From Clostridium sp. AM58-1XD (GTDB lineage: Bacteria; Bacillota; Clostridia; Lachnospirales; Lachnospiraceae), in NCBI RefSeq assembly GCF_003464085.1, contig NZ_QSDR01000001.1:124001-188000 (forward strand): 64,000 nucleotides of DNA. Reading direction: 5' to 3'. Made by a program: the position numbers and the translations under genes. Within the stretch, counting starts at the first letter, position 1, and each line of letters opens with the position of its first letter. Shown one piece after another: positions 55,226-64,000 of the stretch. Under the pieces are notes generated by a model. The model searched no databases. It worked only from the letters and a program-made list of their open reading frames with translations, and was not told where the DNA came from.

Positions 55226-57387
55226 ATGAAAAGCGAAGATAGAAATCAGGAAATGGACAGGACGGTTCTTCTGGGGGAGGAGGCCGGCAAAACGGTTCTT
55301 CTGGAAGAAATGTCTGAAAAGACGGTCCTTTTGGAAGAAGAAAAATCGGATTATGAAAAGCAGGAGCCCGCACACAGGGAGATTTCAGCGGGAGAGACGC
55401 GCGACTGGGCGGTGAATGCGCAGAAAAGGTGTCCTAATTGCATGAAAGAACTGAAACCGGGAGCGAAGTTCTGCCCGAAATGCGGGTTTAAGATCGGTAC
55501 GAAGCCGAAAGAGATTTATCATCTTCACCCCGGTATGGTTCTGGCAGGAAGATATATGATCGGTACCGTGCTGGGATTCGGAGGTTTTGGAATCACTTAC
55601 CGTGCATGGGATAATAAATTAAATGTGATGGTAGCGATCAAGGAGTACTATCCGGCGGGAATTGTCAACAGGATTCCAGGTGAAATGGAAGTGATCCTGT
55701 ATACAGGAAAGAGCAAGAAAGAATTTGTGTCCGGCCTGGAGCGCTTTTTGGAAGAAGCCAGGAATACGGTAAGATTCAGCGACCATCCGAATATTGTTAA
55801 CGTCTTTGATTTCTTTGAGGAAAACGGAACGGCCTACATCGTTATGGAGTTCCTGGACGGAATTTCTTTAAAGGATTATATGAAGAAGGCGGGCGGAAAA
55901 CTGGGATATGAAGAGGCTGTCACGATCACATGCGCTATTATGGAAGCATTGAAGCAGGTGCATGGAGCGGGAATTCTCCACAGAGATATCAGCCCGGACA
56001 ACATATTCCTGTGCAGTGACGGAAGAATTAAATTAATTGACTTCGGCGCAGCGAGATTTTCAACAGGAGAGGAAGAAAAAACCATGTCCATCGTGCTGAA
56101 AATGGGATACGCTCCGCCGGAGCAGTACCGCTCCAAGAGCCGTCAGGGCCCCTGGACGGATGTTTATGCCCTGGGGGCTACGTTATACCGCATCGTAACG
56201 GGAAAGGTTCCTGATGAGTCGGTAAACCGCGTGGTAGAAGATACGGTGCAGGAACCGTGTGAACTGGAACCGTCTGTGCCTGAGTATTTGAGCCGGGCCA
56301 TTATGAAGGCCATGGCTCTGATCCCGGAGCTGCGGTTTCAAACGATCGGCGAGTTTCAGGAGGCCATTCTGAACCGTACGAAAGTACTGGCTCTGGAAGC
56401 CGACGTTAAGAGAAGAAGGCGGAGGCGGACCGTCGGAATCGGCGTGGGAGCGGTGATTCTGCTGGCTGCTGCGGGAATTGCCGGAACGATCTACCAGAAT
56501 AAGAGGACGGAAGCTTTTCTGGCCAAAGCAGACGTGAGTATCTGGATTCCCATAAGAGAGGGAAGGACAGAAGAAGAGGAAAAAAGCATTTTTGAGGACA
56601 TGGCTTCCGAGTTTTTAAAGGACTATCCTCAGGTCGGCTTCGACGTCACATATATCCGGAAGAAACGTATGATACACAGATTGAAAAGGCATTGGCAGAA
56701 AGGGAGCTGCCTGTACTGTTTGAAAGCAGCGGACTGGGAGATGAACTGAATGAGGCGGCACAACAGCTGGACGATATTTTCAAAAGGCTTAATCCGGATG
56801 AGTATTACTTTTTAGACGGTTACGAAACCTATTTTCCTGAGGCCAATCAGATACCGCTGGGATTTGAGGTTTCCGTGCTGTACGGAAATGTCAAGAAACT
56901 GGATGATCTCTCCTCCGTTACGAATAAAAATGATAAAGTAAGTTTTCTCGGGGGAAAGTCGGCCATGTATGCAGGAAGTACGTCGGAATATCACGATGTA
57001 CAGGAAATTCTGAAAGGACTTTACGTTGTGAAGGCCATTCCGGAAGAAGAAGCAGTCGGAAGGTTCAACCATATGTGGAGCGTGAGCAGGTCTGCTTCCA
57101 GGGCGGAGAGGCTGGCCGCAGAACGGCTGCTTTATTATTACTTAAGTGATAAGGGGCAGGAAGTTCTCCATATCAATAACCGTGGTTCTCTGCCTCTTGG
57201 CAGGAACCAGATGGAAGTTTACCTGGGGGTAAACGGAGAAATGGATTTCCTGGGACAGATCATAGAAGACGTGAAAATCATCCCTGCAAACGAGATGGAA
57301 GAAGCGTGCGAAACACTGTATCAGAAGCTGTATGGCAGAAAAGAGACTGCAGCAGGCTATCTGAAAGAAACGGCAGAGGAGAGATAG
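55226..57387 (+). CDS. Membrane Ser/Thr kinase: TVLL repeats, zinc ribbon, kinase, TM, solute-binding-like domain; frameshifted
   Basis: Order: three 10-residue repeats with Thr 13, 23 and 33 in T-V-L-L-(G/E)-E, a zinc ribbon (Cys 69, 72, 83, 86), a Hanks-type kinase (about 105-370) with G-loop LGFGGFGITY, VAIKEYY, catalytic loop HRDISPDN and DFGAA, a basic stretch and membrane helix (about 400-424), and an external domain. The frame breaks at about 56660 (one G missing, CGGGAAGAA expected); the -1 frame continues ETYDTQIEKALAERELPVLFE to 57387. The external part (SIWIPIREG ... EEEEKSIFEDMASEFLKDYP) resembles a family-1 solute-binding protein. The catalytic loop has Ser where Lys is usual. 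Restored length about 720. Confidence 0.87.
55259..55348 (+). repeat. Three 30-base tandem repeats encoding T-V-L-L motifs
   Basis: ACGGTTCTTCTGG units recur every 30 bases (ACGGTTCTTCTGGGGGAGGA, ACGGTTCTTCTGGAAGAAAT, ACGGTCCTTTTGGAAGAAGA). They place threonines exactly ten residues apart. Confidence 0.85.
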
Positions 57388-57390
57388 GAT

Positions 57391-59558
57391 ATGGCAAAGC
57401 GTTGTATGGGCTGTATGGAAGAATTTGAAGAGGAGTTCCGATTCTGTCCGAACTGCGGCTATGAAGAAGGAACGCCGCCGAAGGAAGCATACCACATCAG
57501 GCCGGGTTCCATGTTGAAGGACCGGTATTTAATCGGCCGAGTGCTGGGATTCGGGGGCTTTGGAATTACATATATTGGATATGACACGGTTCTGAACCAT
57601 AAAGTAGCGATTAAGGAATACCTGCCCAGTGAATTTTCCACCAGAATGCCGGAGCAGCAGGCGATTACCGTCTATTCCGGTGACAGGGAGGAACAGTTCA
57701 TTGCAGGCATGGAAAAATTCCTGGACGAGGCCAGAAGGCTTGCAAATTTCAAGTCAGAACCGGGTATTGTCCATATTTACGACTGTCTGGAAGAAAACTA
57801 TACGGCGTACATCGTCATGGAGTACCTGGAGGGAGAGTCCCTGAGGGAAAAACTGGAGCGGGAAGGAAAGCTGGGGGCAGATGAAGCGCTGGATATCCTG
57901 ATGGCGGTTTTAAAAGCCCTTGAAGCCGTCCATGCAGTTGGGATCATTCACAGGGATATTGCCCCGGATAATATTTATCTGACAAAAGAAGGCGTGGTGA
58001 AAGTGCTGGACTTCGGTGCGGCCCGTTATGCTACAAGCCGCCACAGTAAAAGCCTTTCCGTAATCATTAAACCAGGTTATGCGCCGGAAGAGCAGTACAG
58101 AAGCCGCGGGGACCAGGGCCCCTGGACCGATGTATATGCGGCCGCGGCGACCTTTTATAAGATGGTGACGGGAATAACGCCGGAAGACGCCATGGAGCGA
58201 GCCGTAAAAGATACGGTAAAAGAGCCTTCAAAGCTGGGCGTGCCGATTAAAAAGAGTGTCGAGACGGCAGTCATGAATGCCATGAATGTAAAAATCGAAG
58301 GCCGGACAAAAACGGCGAAAGCCTTTGAAGAGGAACTTAGGGCGGCCGATGTAAAGAGAATTATCATAAAGGAAAAGAAAAAAGATATTGGGAAATGGTC
58401 CCTTGGAATGAAAATTATTATGGGAGCATGCGCCCTTGCAGTCGGAATATCTCTTGCGGCTGCAGCCATACTCCGGTTTAATCCTGCGGCCCCTCCGCAG
58501 ACAGAGATTCCGGACGGGAAAACAAGGGTTCCCAATCTGGTGAACAGAGAGCGGGCCGAGGCCATTGAGCTGGGACAGAGCGCCCAGCTGACGGTTCAGA
58601 TCTATGACAAACAGTATTCCAATGAAATACTGGCCGACAAGGTACTGTCACAGAAGACGAGAGAAGGAACGCTCGTTGCATGCAACGAAACCCTTGGAAT
58701 CGTTATAAGCGCAGGTATAGAAAAGACATATGTGCCTGACTTTACGGGGATGGCGAAAGAAGATGTGGAAGCAAAGCTTCTGGATGTGGGACTGAAGGGG
58801 ACGTATAAAGAACTGAGCGGCCTGACACCTCCCGGAACCGTAGTGAGCCAGAGCATAGATCCCGATACACAGGTAGATACAGGGACGGGAATCGACCTGG
58901 AAATTTCTCTTGGAATTGAAGGCGGGGACAGCAGCATCGACGTAACGATTCCCGATCTGACAAATTATGGTTACGATGAGGCAGCCAGAAGATGATTGCC
59001 GACTACATATACCTTGCCAAAATATCAGAATATAGCGATACGGTGCCAAAGGGCGTGATTATCAGCCAGGAAGAGGCTCCTGGAACTGTTTTGAAACAGA
59101 ATGGGACGATCCATATTAAAGTAAGTGAAGGAAGAGAGATGGTACACGTACCTGATCTTCAATATAAGAGCGAAGAGGAAGCGATGACCCTTCTTGGGTC
59201 GAGCGGGCTTACAGCAGACAGGCGGGAAGAGTACAGCGACAACGTCGCATCAGGAGTCGTTACCCGCCAGGAGACAGAAGCGGAATCCATGGTGGAAAAA
59301 GGAACTTCCGTCGTATTCTACGTGAGCATGGGACCAAGGCCTGTACAAATCAACAAACCTCAGCCGACGACGGCCAAACCGAACAGGACGCAGGCGGGAG
59401 GCGGAGGAACGTCCGCTTCGGCACCCCAGACCCAGGCTCAAACAGCGCCCCAGACAGCAGCTCAGACGACACAGGCACAGACAGAAGCGAAGAAAGAGAC
59501 TGCGGATAATCAGGTAAAGAACGATATTTCTTTAATAGATAAATGGGGAGAGGATTAG
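57391..59558 (+). CDS. PASTA-domain membrane Ser/Thr kinase with zinc ribbon; frameshifted
   Basis: Starts 3 bases after the previous stop. Zinc ribbon (Cys 5, 8, 19, 22), kinase (about 45-300) with GFGGFGITY, VAIKEYLP, catalytic loop HRDIAPDN and DFGAARY, then a membrane helix (about 345-365: IIMGACALAVGISLAAAAIL) and four PASTA-like repeats (VPNLVNRERAEAIELGQ, VPDFTGMAKEDVEAKLL, IPDLTNYGYDEAARR, VPDLQYKSEEEAMTLL) of the type that binds peptidoglycan fragments. The frame breaks at about 58993, in the third PASTA repeat; one base restored joins the -1 frame (IADYIYLAKISEYSDTVP). The tail is Gln/Thr/Ala-rich. The usual catalytic-loop Lys is Ala. Restored length about 722. Confidence 0.88.
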
Positions 59559-59597
59559 GCAGTTCCCGTAATTATGATGAATGAAGGAGGAAGGAAA

Positions 59598-60347
59598 ATG
59601 ATGAGAAAACAGTTATTGACAATGGGATTAGGATTGGGGATTTCGATCGCAGCAGCAACCGTTTCCTTTGCCGCAGGCTGGCAGCAGGGAGAGAACGGAA
59701 ATTACTGGTACGAATATGAAGACGGTACCTATGCAAAGGGCATGAAGCAGATCGACGGGAAGACGTATCTCTTTGATGAGAACGGCTATTTAAAGACCGG
59801 ATGGAACAATTACAACTGGTGCTGGTACTATATGGACGCTTCAGGAGCCGTTCAGACCGGCTGGGTCGAGGTAGGGGGCCAGTGGTTTTATTTCAACGGA
59901 GAAGGCGTAATGCAGGTAGGATTTCAGACAATAGGAAACGATCTGTTTTTCCTGAATTATGACACGGGAGCGATGGTAACCGGGGTATTTGAATTCGACG
60001 GATACAGATACCAGGCCGGAGCCGACGGAAAGATCATCCGGGGAAAGAAGGACGGAAACGTCAAGTACGACAGAGACGGGAAAATCTCCTACTACAATTC
60101 CAACACCCATGAATGGGATTATATGCCGGATTCGACCGACACGGCCGATGTGGTTATGAAAGGGCTGGAAAAGAAGTATTCCGAGGGAAAATATTATACG
60201 AACGCGCAGTTTGAATCTGATGCTTACCAGAACCTGAAGACACTTTTGACAGAAGAGGAAATTGCAGAGTTTATCGATATGGTGGAAGACCTGAATGACG
60301 ATATCTATCAGAGAAACGAGGACAGATACAATAGGTATTATTACTAG
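59598..60347 (+). CDS. Secreted cell-wall-binding repeat protein
   Basis: 249 residues. Signal peptide (residues 1-26, cut after SFA), four or five aromatic cell-wall-binding repeats (GYLKTGWNNYNWCWYYMDASGAVQTGW style) to about residue 140, then a unique C-terminal domain, charged and helical, ending DDIYQRNEDRYNRYYY. No catalytic domain is visible. AAGGAGG lies 7 bases before ATG 59598. Its place between two sensor kinases and a CpaE-like ATPase suggests a surface component of the same system. Confidence 0.88.
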   Translation: MMRKQLLTMGLGLGISIAAATVSFAAGWQQGENGNYWYEYEDGTYAKGMKQIDGKTYLFDENGYLKTGWNNYNWCWYYMDASGAVQTGWVEVGGQWFYFNGEGVMQVGFQTIGNDLFFLNYDTGAMVTGVFEFDGYRYQAGADGKIIRGKKDGNVKYDRDGKISYYNSNTHEWDYMPDSTDTADVVMKGLEKKYSEGKYYTNAQFESDAYQNLKTLLTEEEIAEFIDMVEDLNDDIYQRNEDRYNRYYY

Positions 60348-60375
60348 AATGATTTACGGCGGGAGGTAGATAACG

Positions 60376-61447
60376 ATGAGGATTCAACTGGCTCTGGGAG
60401 AGCAGGATGCAAGGTATATGAATACCATGCTTGCTTTTCTGGAAAGAAATTATATGGAACAGGTGGAGGTGAGGGCGTTTTCCACACCTGAGCTTTTAAA
60501 AAAAATTCCTCCAGGAAAATACGGCTGATCTCGTACTCCTGGATGAAGACTTTGGAATGAAAGCAGAAGAGGTTCCGGCGGATGTGAAGGCGGCATATTT
60601 GTCCAATGACAACAGCAGGACGGAAATCGACGGCGTCCCGGCGATCGGAAAGTTTAAAAAGCCGGAGCTGATTTATAAAGATATTCTGGCCCTGTATGCA
60701 GAGCGGGGAACTGGAAAAAGCGGTTACCGGAAAAATGCGGACAGCCGGTGTGACATGCTTCTTTTCCAGAGCTTTGCCGGAGGTACAGGAGCTTCGACCG
60801 TAGCCGTAGCCGCAGCCGTTCACTTCGCCAGGACAGGAGAAAAGGTTCTTTACCTCAACCTGGAAACAACGGGAAGCTCAGCCAGCTTCTTCCGGGGAGA
60901 GGGCAATTACAGTTTTGAAGACGTAATCTATGCGCTGAAAAGCAAAAAAACTGATCTGTATCTGAAGATGGAGAGCAGCGTCAGACGTGACGCCAATGGA
61001 GTTTATTACTTTGCGCCATGTAAGATGGCCATGTTCATGCTGGAAATGGCGGACGAAGATATTATGGAAATCCTTACAACGCTTAAGAATACCAGCGATT
61101 ATACGAAAATTATGATCGATATGGATTTTGCGCTGACAGACCGTTGTATGAATGTCATGGACTATGTGGACAAAATAATTCTGGTCAACGACGGAACGGA
61201 CATTGCAAATACAAAGGTAATCCGTACACTGCGGGCGCTGGAAATTATGGAAGAGCAGAAGCAGATCAGAGTTCTTGACCATATGAGTATGGTTTACAAC
61301 AAATTCAGCAGCAGCAAGTCCAGCAATGAAATCGGTCAGACGGCAGTTCCTGTTGTGGGAAAGATACCGCCGGTCAAACACGCTTCTGTCCACGAAATCA
61401 TGCAGATTATGCTGACAAAGCCAGAAATTTTTGAGAGATTACGATAG
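60376..61447 (+). CDS. CpaE-like / MinD-family ATPase, frameshifted
   Basis: About 356 residues. The N-terminal segment (MRIQLALGEQDARYMNTMLAFLERNY ... ADLVLLDEDFG) looks like a receiver-like domain; the P-loop follows as FAGGTGASTVAVAAAVHFA, where the MinD lysines are replaced, the GGxGA(S/T)T form seen in CpaE. The frame breaks in the A8 run at 60498-60505: ORF ends at a TGA 60526-60528, and the +1 frame (FLQENTADLVLLDEDFG) is the expected protein. With A7 the frame is whole. CpaE proteins position Tad pili or secretion machinery; the FHA and PP2C genes follow. Confidence 0.8.
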
Positions 61448-61468
61448 GATAGAGAGGCAGGAAAGGCC

Positions 61469-63220
61469 ATGAAAAAATTTACGTTTGAAAATCAGGGGAC
61501 GGATACGTATCTCGTCTATCACGTGGGATCTGATGAAAAGGTGGACAGCTTCGCCAAAGGAATGCTGCAGAACAATGAGATTGAGGGCGTTTTAAAGCCG
61601 GCTTTCGTTCAGAAAGATGCGGAGCAGTTTCTGAAATACAGCATTACGTCGAAAATGCCTTTGGAAGAATATTTCAGGGAAAAAATGACGAAACACAAAA
61701 TCATGGATATATTCCGTTCTATCATAAAAGGGCTGGAATCAGCTGAGGAATACATGCTGATGCCGGAAGGATTCCTTCTGGATATGGCTGATATTTATGT
61801 GGATATATCTGCAAGGAAAGCGAGCCTGATCTATCTCCCTCTGGAGGAGCAGAAGGGCGGGCAGAGCTTAAAGAAATTCTATAAATCCATGCTCACCGAG
61901 ATCACATACGACGAGCATGAAGACATGGGTTACATAGGAAAGCTGATCAACTATCTGAATCAGGCGAAAGAACCTGGAATGAAGGAACTGGATCATTTTC
62001 TGGAACAGCTGGATTCAACGGCCGAGGTAAAGACGGATCAAAAGGCAGCACCGGCTGCAAGACCGGCTGGTCCGGTGCAGCAGCCAAAAGGCGCTGTAAA
62101 TATGAATAACGGTCCGGTGGTTAGAAAGGATACGCCTCCTGTATCAGGAGCGCCATTCCGCCCGCAGCCGGAAGCGGCGGCCCATTCTGTTATGCCGGTA
62201 CAGCCGGAGGCGGCCGGGACGTATCATAATATACCATCGGCAGTACCGCCGGTTCAGGGACAGAGCCAGCAGGCCGGTATGATGCCTCCGGTGATGCCCC
62301 CTGTAAATATCCAGCAGCCTGCTGCAGAACAAAAGAAAAAGGGCTTTGCCCTCTTTAACGGAAATCCGGAAAAAAAGGCGATAAAGGAAGCAGAAAAAGC
62401 CGCAAAGGAAGCAGCTAAGGCAGCTAAGAAGGCAGCTAAAAAAGGCGGGAAAGCGGCAGAAACATATCCAGGTATCCCCGATGCCCTGAAGGCGCCGGGC
62501 GCTCCGGCTGTTCCGGGACAGCAGCCGATACCAGGAGTACCGGGCGTCCAAAGCGGCTCTGGAATGAAGGGTGCACCAGGACAGCCAGCCGCGCCTTTCA
62601 TCCCCCAAGTGGGCGGTATAGCAAAGCCGCCTGTCACACCGCCGCCGGTGAGAAACGAATTCGTCCAGCCGCCGCAGCCTCATCAGCCGGGCAGGCCGCC
62701 TGTATTCGAGAACGCTCCGGTTCAGCCGCCTGTATTCGGCCGGCAGCCGTCGGATAGCTTTAGACCTGCACCGGTTCAGAAGCCGGTTCCACAGTCATTT
62801 ATGGGAGGCAGCGCGGACGATGATGAGAACAGAACCATCATTATCGGTGGGGAGAGCGCAGATGACAGCAGTACGATGATGCTAGGCGGCAGCAAGGGAG
62901 CGGCAGGAGTAGAAGGAAGAAACTTGCGTGCCACTGTCATCAGAAGAAGGAACGGTCAGAGTATGGTTATCAATAAACTTATATTCCATATGGGTAAGGA
63001 GAGCAGCTTTGCAGATTTTTATATAGGTGACAATGCAACGGTCAGCTCCGCTCATGCAGATATTATCTGCGACGGCAGTCAGTTTTTTATCCGCGATATG
63101 AATTCCCTGAATCACACTTATGTAAATGGGATTTTAGTGGAAGCAGGAGAAATGAGAGAACTTCATTCCGGCGATGTGCTGAAACTGTCAAATGAAGAAT
63201 TCGATTTCAGGGTAGAGTAA
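61469..63220 (+). CDS. DUF6382 (pseudokinase-like) protein with C-terminal FHA domain
   Basis: 583 residues. The N-terminal 190 residues (TYLVYHVGSDEKVDSF, SITSKMPLEEYFREKMTKHKIM, VDISARKASLIYLPLEE) fit the DUF6382 group and resemble EssB-type pseudokinase folds. A long Pro/Gln/Ala linker contains a Lys/Ala helix (KEAEKAAKEAAKAAKKAAKK). A TIIIGG and a TMMLGG motif (around residues 454 and 467) precede the FHA domain (about 490-580; FADFYIGDNATVSSAHADI, RDMNSLNHTYVNG). FHA domains bind phosphothreonine. It reads through without frame breaks and is followed 3 bases later by the PP2C gene. Confidence 0.88.
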   Translation: MKKFTFENQGTDTYLVYHVGSDEKVDSFAKGMLQNNEIEGVLKPAFVQKDAEQFLKYSITSKMPLEEYFREKMTKHKIMDIFRSIIKGLESAEEYMLMPEGFLLDMADIYVDISARKASLIYLPLEEQKGGQSLKKFYKSMLTEITYDEHEDMGYIGKLINYLNQAKEPGMKELDHFLEQLDSTAEVKTDQKAAPAARPAGPVQQPKGAVNMNNGPVVRKDTPPVSGAPFRPQPEAAAHSVMPVQPEAAGTYHNIPSAVPPVQGQSQQAGMMPPVMPPVNIQQPAAEQKKKGFALFNGNPEKKAIKEAEKAAKEAAKAAKKAAKKGGKAAETYPGIPDALKAPGAPAVPGQQPIPGVPGVQSGSGMKGAPGQPAAPFIPQVGGIAKPPVTPPPVRNEFVQPPQPHQPGRPPVFENAPVQPPVFGRQPSDSFRPAPVQKPVPQSFMGGSADDDENRTIIIGGESADDSSTMMLGGSKGAAGVEGRNLRATVIRRRNGQSMVINKLIFHMGKESSFADFYIGDNATVSSAHADIICDGSQFFIRDMNSLNHTYVNGILVEAGEMRELHSGDVLKLSNEEFDFRVE

Positions 63221-63223
63221 AGG

Positions 63224-63994
63224 ATGGATTTTCAATATTTTGGTCACACGGACATAGGGACCACGAGGCAGACGAACCAGGATGCTCTCGTGATTAAAAC
63301 CGCAGTGGCAGGAAACATAAAGGTGGCGATGGGTGCTGTCTGTGACGGCGTCGGGGGGCTGAGTCAGGGCGAGAAAGCAAGCCGTGAGACGGTTCAGCGT
63401 CTGTCGGACTGGTTCGATTATGAGCTGCCCCAGATCATCGGTCAGGAGGGAGAAGCGGATATTCTTCAGAATCGATGGGAACAGCTGATCGATGAAATTA
63501 ACGAAAAAATATACACCTTCGGACAGCAGAACGGATTTACCATGGGAACGACAATGACAGCCGTACTCATCTGGGACAGGCAGTACTTCGTAGCCCACGT
63601 GGGAGACAGCAGAGCGTATGAAATTGCGTCCGGAGTATATCAGATTACGGAAGACCATTCCTTCCTTGCAAGAGAAGTACGGTGCGGAAGAATGACGGAA
63701 GAAGAGGCAAAGAAAGACGGGCGAAGCAATCTGATCCTCCAGTGTATCGGAGCCAGAACGAAGGTCGAGCCGGATTTTTTCAGAGGCAATCTGAGAGATC
63801 AGGTTACATTTCTTCTGTGCTCCGACGGATTCTGGCATCATATAAGCGAGGAAGAATTATATGGCTTCTTCAGTCCGGAACATTTGAGTGATACGGAATC
63901 AATCAGAATCAACAGTCTAAGGGCTGCGGAGCTTGTCAAGCAGCGGGGAGAAGCAGATAATATCTCAGTTCTCGTATTTCGAGTAAACAGCTGA
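63224..63994 (+). CDS. PP2C-family protein phosphatase
   Basis: 256-residue metal-dependent Ser/Thr phosphatase. All PP2C motifs are present: RQTNQDALV, AVCDGVGGLSQG, GTTMTAVLI, AHVGDSRAYE, LCSDGFWHHI and ADNISVLVF, with the metal-binding aspartates. It would dephosphorylate substrates of the two kinases upstream, including the FHA protein, whose gene ends 3 bases before. The gene is complete; the last six bases of the window hold no further feature. Confidence 0.95.
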   Translation: MDFQYFGHTDIGTTRQTNQDALVIKTAVAGNIKVAMGAVCDGVGGLSQGEKASRETVQRLSDWFDYELPQIIGQEGEADILQNRWEQLIDEINEKIYTFGQQNGFTMGTTMTAVLIWDRQYFVAHVGDSRAYEIASGVYQITEDHSFLAREVRCGRMTEEEAKKDGRSNLILQCIGARTKVEPDFFRGNLRDQVTFLLCSDGFWHHISEEELYGFFSPEHLSDTESIRINSLRAAELVKQRGEADNISVLVFRVNS

Positions 63995-64000
63995 CGTAAA

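Noticed and set aside
60495..60528. Programmed frameshift at T-TTA-AAA-A in the CpaE-like gene
   Set aside because: The run is slippery in the -1 direction, but the conserved downstream protein is in the +1 frame, so an extra A is the simpler explanation.

Overview
The window is 64 kb from a Gram-positive, moderately GC-rich (near 50 percent by eye) anaerobe, most probably a Lachnospiraceae-type Clostridia. The reasons are the dnaE-pfkA order, a LysS with a fused C-terminal tRNA-binding domain, PASTA and zinc-ribbon Ser/Thr kinases, cell-wall-binding repeat proteins, a phosphoketolase, an ECF folate transporter under a tetrahydrofolate riboswitch, TTGACA-N17-TATAAT promoters and strong AGGAGG ribosome sites. 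Almost every gene is on the + strand. No tRNA, rRNA, CRISPR, transposase or prophage gene was seen.

Layout. 1-8 kb: housekeeping (dnaE 3' part, pfkA, a small unknown protein, dus, greA, lysS). 8-18 kb: a signalling block with two hybrid histidine kinases (GAF/PAS type and BvgS-like) flanking an active diguanylate cyclase and a phosphodiesterase with two degenerate GGDEF domains. 18-21 kb: a peroxide-defence pair (AhpC and a permuted AhpF-like reductase) behind a Fur-type box. 21-24 kb: TetR plus MFS efflux, then folT behind a THF riboswitch whose translational switch can be traced base by base. 24-29 kb: a secreted GH25 lysozyme with cell-wall repeats, and phosphoketolase xfp. 29.6-38.1 kb: a nickel island, with a five-gene nickel/peptide-type ABC importer followed by larB, larC and larE for the nickel-pincer nucleotide cofactor; larA itself is absent. 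38-41 kb: rpsO-pnp. 41-47 kb: an M14 carboxypeptidase and an ABC-2 exporter with an embedded zinc-ribbon membrane protein. 47-53.5 kb: HAD phosphatase, PfkB kinase, gltX, UvrD-like helicase, corrinoid adenosyltransferase, DUF1292. 53.5-64 kb: a phospho-signalling locus (divergent XRE regulator, two zinc-ribbon Ser/Thr kinases, a cell-wall-binding protein, a CpaE-like ATPase, a pseudokinase/FHA protein and a PP2C phosphatase) that probably continues into a Tad-type pilus or secretion cluster beyond the window.

Two features cross the whole window. A family of about 120-bp palindromic intergenic elements with terminal inverted repeats (GAGGGTGTTGCAAAA type) occurs at least four times, plus two shorter relatives. 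Ten otherwise conserved genes are interrupted by single-base indels, twelve deletions and one insertion, mostly in short homopolymers. This looks more like consensus sequence error than gene decay, although one site in larC also fits a programmed -1 frameshift. For these genes I give the whole span as one CDS and state where the frame breaks.
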